Of a stretch of DNA of 64,000 nucleotides, positions 62,017-64,000 are shown piece after piece. The DNA is from Pseudanabaena galeata CCNP1313 (GTDB lineage Bacteria; Cyanobacteriota; Cyanobacteriia; Pseudanabaenales; Pseudanabaenaceae), in NCBI RefSeq assembly GCF_029910235.1, contig NZ_CP112874.1, positions 3,531,001 to 3,595,000 on the forward strand, written 5' to 3'. Position 1 is the stretch's first letter. The number at the start of each line of letters is the position of its first letter. The translations under genes and the position numbers were made by a program. Under the pieces are notes generated by a model. The model ran no database searches. It saw nothing but the letters and a program-made list of their open reading frames with translations, and was not told the origin of the DNA.

Positions 62017-62066
62017 TTTTGTATTCAATATTTATATTGAGCGCAGGCAAAGCCTGCGCTCAATAA

Positions 62067-62813
62067 TTACACGATGTAACCATTTTGCAAATTCAAGACA
62101 GGATGGTTAGCGGCTCTGACCAACTGCTCATCGTGAGTAGTCAAAAGCACCGTCACCCCAAAAGAGTTCAGCTTTTTCAAGATTTTAATTACTTGCCAAG
62201 CATTATCAGGATCAAGGTTGCCCGTTGGTTCATCCGCCAGAACTAACGGTGGTGTATTCACGATCGCCCTTGCAATGCTTGTCCGTTGCTGTTCCCCACC
62301 AGACAACTCTTCAGGAAAACAATCAGCCTTATGCATTAGCCCCACCATTTTGAGCGCAGGTTGCACACGTCGTTGGATTTCCTTGTAGGTATACCCCTGA
62401 GCCATCAGGACAAAAGCAACATTTTCAGAGACAGTGCGGCGCGGTACAAGCTTGTAATCCTGAAAGACTATGCCAATCTTGCGGCGTAACATAGCAAGAT
62501 TGTTACCTTTTAAATTATTTAGGTTAAACCCATTCACAATTACATCGCCATCTGTAGCCTGTTCAGCGCCATACAACAATTTCAGTAAGGTTGATTTTCC
62601 CGATCCCGAATGCCCTGTAATAAATTTAAAGTCACCTTTATAGAGTTCCAAACTAACGTCGCGTAAGCCGACAGCACCATTTGTGTAAGTTTTGCGAACA
62701 TTTTCTAATTTAACAATTACTGACTTTTGCCCATTTGGTACATTATCATCAGAAGTCTTCTTGGGGCTTGGATTAATTAAGGTTGGGTTAGGTTTAGTTG
62801 GCAGTTTTAGCAT
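62067..62813 (-). CDS. ftsE: FtsE, cell-division ABC ATPase
   Basis: A 248-residue ATPase. Walker A FITGHSGSGKSTLLKLLYG, Q loop VFQDYKLVPRRTVSENV, signature LSGGEQQRTSIARAIV, Walker B LVLADEPTGNLD and H loop VLLTTHD. It has an N-terminal polar extension of about 30 residues before the core, rich in Pro/Asn/Lys. It partners with FtsX, which follows on the same strand, for septal wall hydrolysis. ATG start at 62813. Confidence 0.95.
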   Translation of the reverse strand: MLKLPTKPNPTLINPSPKKTSDDNVPNGQKSVIVKLENVRKTYTNGAVGLRDVSLELYKGDFKFITGHSGSGKSTLLKLLYGAEQATDGDVIVNGFNLNNLKGNNLAMLRRKIGIVFQDYKLVPRRTVSENVAFVLMAQGYTYKEIQRRVQPALKMVGLMHKADCFPEELSGGEQQRTSIARAIVNTPPLVLADEPTGNLDPDNAWQVIKILKKLNSFGVTVLLTTHDEQLVRAANHPVLNLQNGYIV

Positions 62814-62938
62814 GGGGCGATCGCTTAAATATTCTAAAAAATCTATGCATAGTTAAACCATGCCCGATCTTTGTACTTGAGATTATACAGACCAAGTCAA
62901 GGGATCAACATCAGCTATTGTTGGCAAACCCAAATTAA

Positions 62939-63010
62939 AGGACACACATCAAAATAAAGCCCAGATTTTTTATGGTGCAGCAAAGCTGCACCATAAAAAA
63001 TCTGGGCTTT
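62939..63010. repeat. palindromic repeat, family A-like
   Basis: AAAGCCCAGATTTTTTATGG with complement around TGCAGCAAAGCTGCA, preceded by GGACACACATCAAAAT. It differs from other A copies in the stem but keeps the outer pattern. Confidence 0.6.
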
Positions 63011-63114
63011 ACAGCAATTACCAATAAAACGAACATAAGAAAACTTTCAAAAGTGTTGCAAAGCAACACTTTTGAAAGTTTTCTTGGTTTGGGTTTGAGT
63101 GCAAAGCATTGTAC
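63011..63114. repeat. family D palindromic repeat (reverse orientation)
   Basis: TTACAGCAATTACCAATAAA, ACGAACATAAGAAAACTTTC, AAAGTGTTGC/GCAACACTTT, CTTGGTTTGGGTTTGAGTGC. It directly adjoins the palindrome before it. The rest of the gap to 63478 is AT-rich and shows no gene; it presumably carries the promoter of the response regulator. Confidence 0.8.
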
Positions 63115-63478
63115 TAAAGATTTGATGAAAGCTCACCAATGTTGGACTTTCGTCAAATCTGATTTTTTTTATTAAAAATTACCATCCCATTATGAGGAGA
63201 TATTCTCTAATTTTTGGGTAGCTGTATGCTAAATTATTGCGGGTTTAAGAGCTAAATCTAACAAAAAACTAGTAAGCTTTTATTTACTTGCTAAGCTTCT
63301 ATTTAATACAAGCCAAAATAGATCGCTAATTACAATGTCTAATTAAACTAAAATATGCTTGCTATCATTGTCGTTTAGAATTTCAACTATTCTGTCAGTG
63401 ACAGTGATGTAATCTTCCAAAAAACTAGCTAATCAAGCTAAATCTCTATTCACCAAAATAACTGAGGGGTTATCAGCA

Positions 63479-64000
63479 GTGGCAGCTCACAAAATACTAG
63501 TAATTGATGATAGTCGCGTAATCCGTAACATGGTGCGTGACATGCTCCCGCCAGCAAACTTTGAGGTGCTAGAGGCCGCCGACGGCATCAAAGGGCTGGA
63601 GATGATCCAGAAAGAAAAGCCTTGGATGATCATGCTAGATTTTTTACTGCCTCGGATGAGTGGATTTGAGGTTTATGAAACTTTGCAGCAAAGTGCCGAG
63701 CTTAGCCGTATCCCCCTAGTTTTGATGTCTGGACGAAAGGAAGAGGTAACCAGTAAGATTGCAGAGCCATTTGAAGATAAATATCTAGTATTTATTGAAA
63801 AACCTTTTGAGCAGAAAGAGTTGATCACAGCGATCAAACGAGCAATGGTCTTAGTACAAAAGCGTCCTCCTATCTCTCTCTTAGATCGAGGCACACCTAA
63901 TGATGAACTTTTGCAAGAACGAAATGATGACCCTCTCATTAAACGCATCGAAGAATTAGAAACTAAGCAAAAGCTGTTAGAACAACAGATAGCATCTCAG
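63479..64000 (+). CDS. response regulator, runs off the right edge
   Basis: At least 174 codons, open at the window end. A receiver domain covers the first 125 or so residues: KILVIDDSRVIRNMVRDML (acidic pair), WMIMLDFLLPRMSG (phospho-acceptor Asp), VLMSGRKEE and FIEKPFEQKEL (conserved Lys). A linker follows, then a coiled coil (IKRIEELETKQKLLEQQI) leading to an unseen output or PatA-like part. GTG start at 63479 with GAGGGG about ten bases upstream; no better start is seen. Confidence 0.85.
   Translation, partial: MAAHKILVIDDSRVIRNMVRDMLPPANFEVLEAADGIKGLEMIQKEKPWMIMLDFLLPRMSGFEVYETLQQSAELSRIPLVLMSGRKEEVTSKIAEPFEDKYLVFIEKPFEQKELITAIKRAMVLVQKRPPISLLDRGTPNDELLQERNDDPLIKRIEELETKQKLLEQQIASQ

Noticed and set aside
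62972..63175. 67-residue open frame
   Set aside because: It runs through two palindromic repeats and has no conserved features.

Overview
The window reads as chromosomal DNA of a filamentous, Pseudanabaena-like cyanobacterium. Evidence for a cyanobacterium: very frequent GCGATCGC (HIP1) octamers, psbM, the cyanobacterial sRNA Yfr1 next to trxA, cyanobacteria-restricted families (DUF3172, DUF3120), S18/L33, a cyanobacterial-type FtsH and a large stock of Uma2 genes. The genus is an inference.

Layout. 0.1-13 kb: an FHA-GGDEF-EAL protein, an M61 peptidase, a cytosine-deaminase-like amidohydrolase, then a giant CBS-GAF-multi-PAS hybrid histidine kinase cut in two by an intact IS630-family element, followed by an orphan tnpB. 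13.5-20.8 kb: housekeeping genes (gamma-glutamylcyclotransferase-like protein, two-AAA CDC48-like ATPase, rpmG-rpsR, metF, tRNA-Ser) and two genes of the MSMEG_0565/0570 (Nit1C-type) set. 20.8-27 kb is an accessory island: DUF29 remnant, PIN toxin with a 57-aa antitoxin, a Gabija-type gajA-gajB pair, DUF1643 and a broken sigma-factor remnant. 27-45 kb: DUF815 ATPase, ABC exporter, beta-helix protein, thiC with its TPP riboswitch, cobU, umuD-umuC, pdhB, pyrR, trxA, Yfr1, an AmpG-like transporter and DUF3120. 45.6-51.2 kb is a second accessory stretch: Uma2 genes, a ParE/RelE-Phd pair, a Pepco-like protein coupled to a caspase-FGE protein, and DUF29. 51.4-64 kb is again core: psbM, an S1-domain protein, ftsH, an MBL-fold protein, amt, a GAF protein, a fatty-acid-hydroxylase-like protein, tRNA-Arg, ftsE-ftsX, and a response regulator running off the right edge.

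Almost every intergenic space holds long, near-perfect palindromes. They sort into recurring families, labelled here A (about 100 bp, TATAGC...GCTATA ends), B (about 113 bp, AACGTSAGTTCGA ends), C (about 100 bp, two hairpins), D (about 107 bp), E (about 165 bp, terminal inverted repeats) and F (about 75 bp). One E copy sits inside a C copy with a 7-bp target duplication, which shows that E moved.

The most interesting items are: the kinase whose reading frame is restored exactly when the IS630 copy is removed; the Gabija pair with a neighbouring toxin-antitoxin system; the caspase-FGE protein with features of a diversity-generating-retroelement target; the layered non-autonomous repeats; and several short genes that are easily overlooked (psbM, Yfr1, the PIN antitoxin, DUF29 and sigma-factor remnants). 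No reverse transcriptase, CRISPR array or rRNA was seen.
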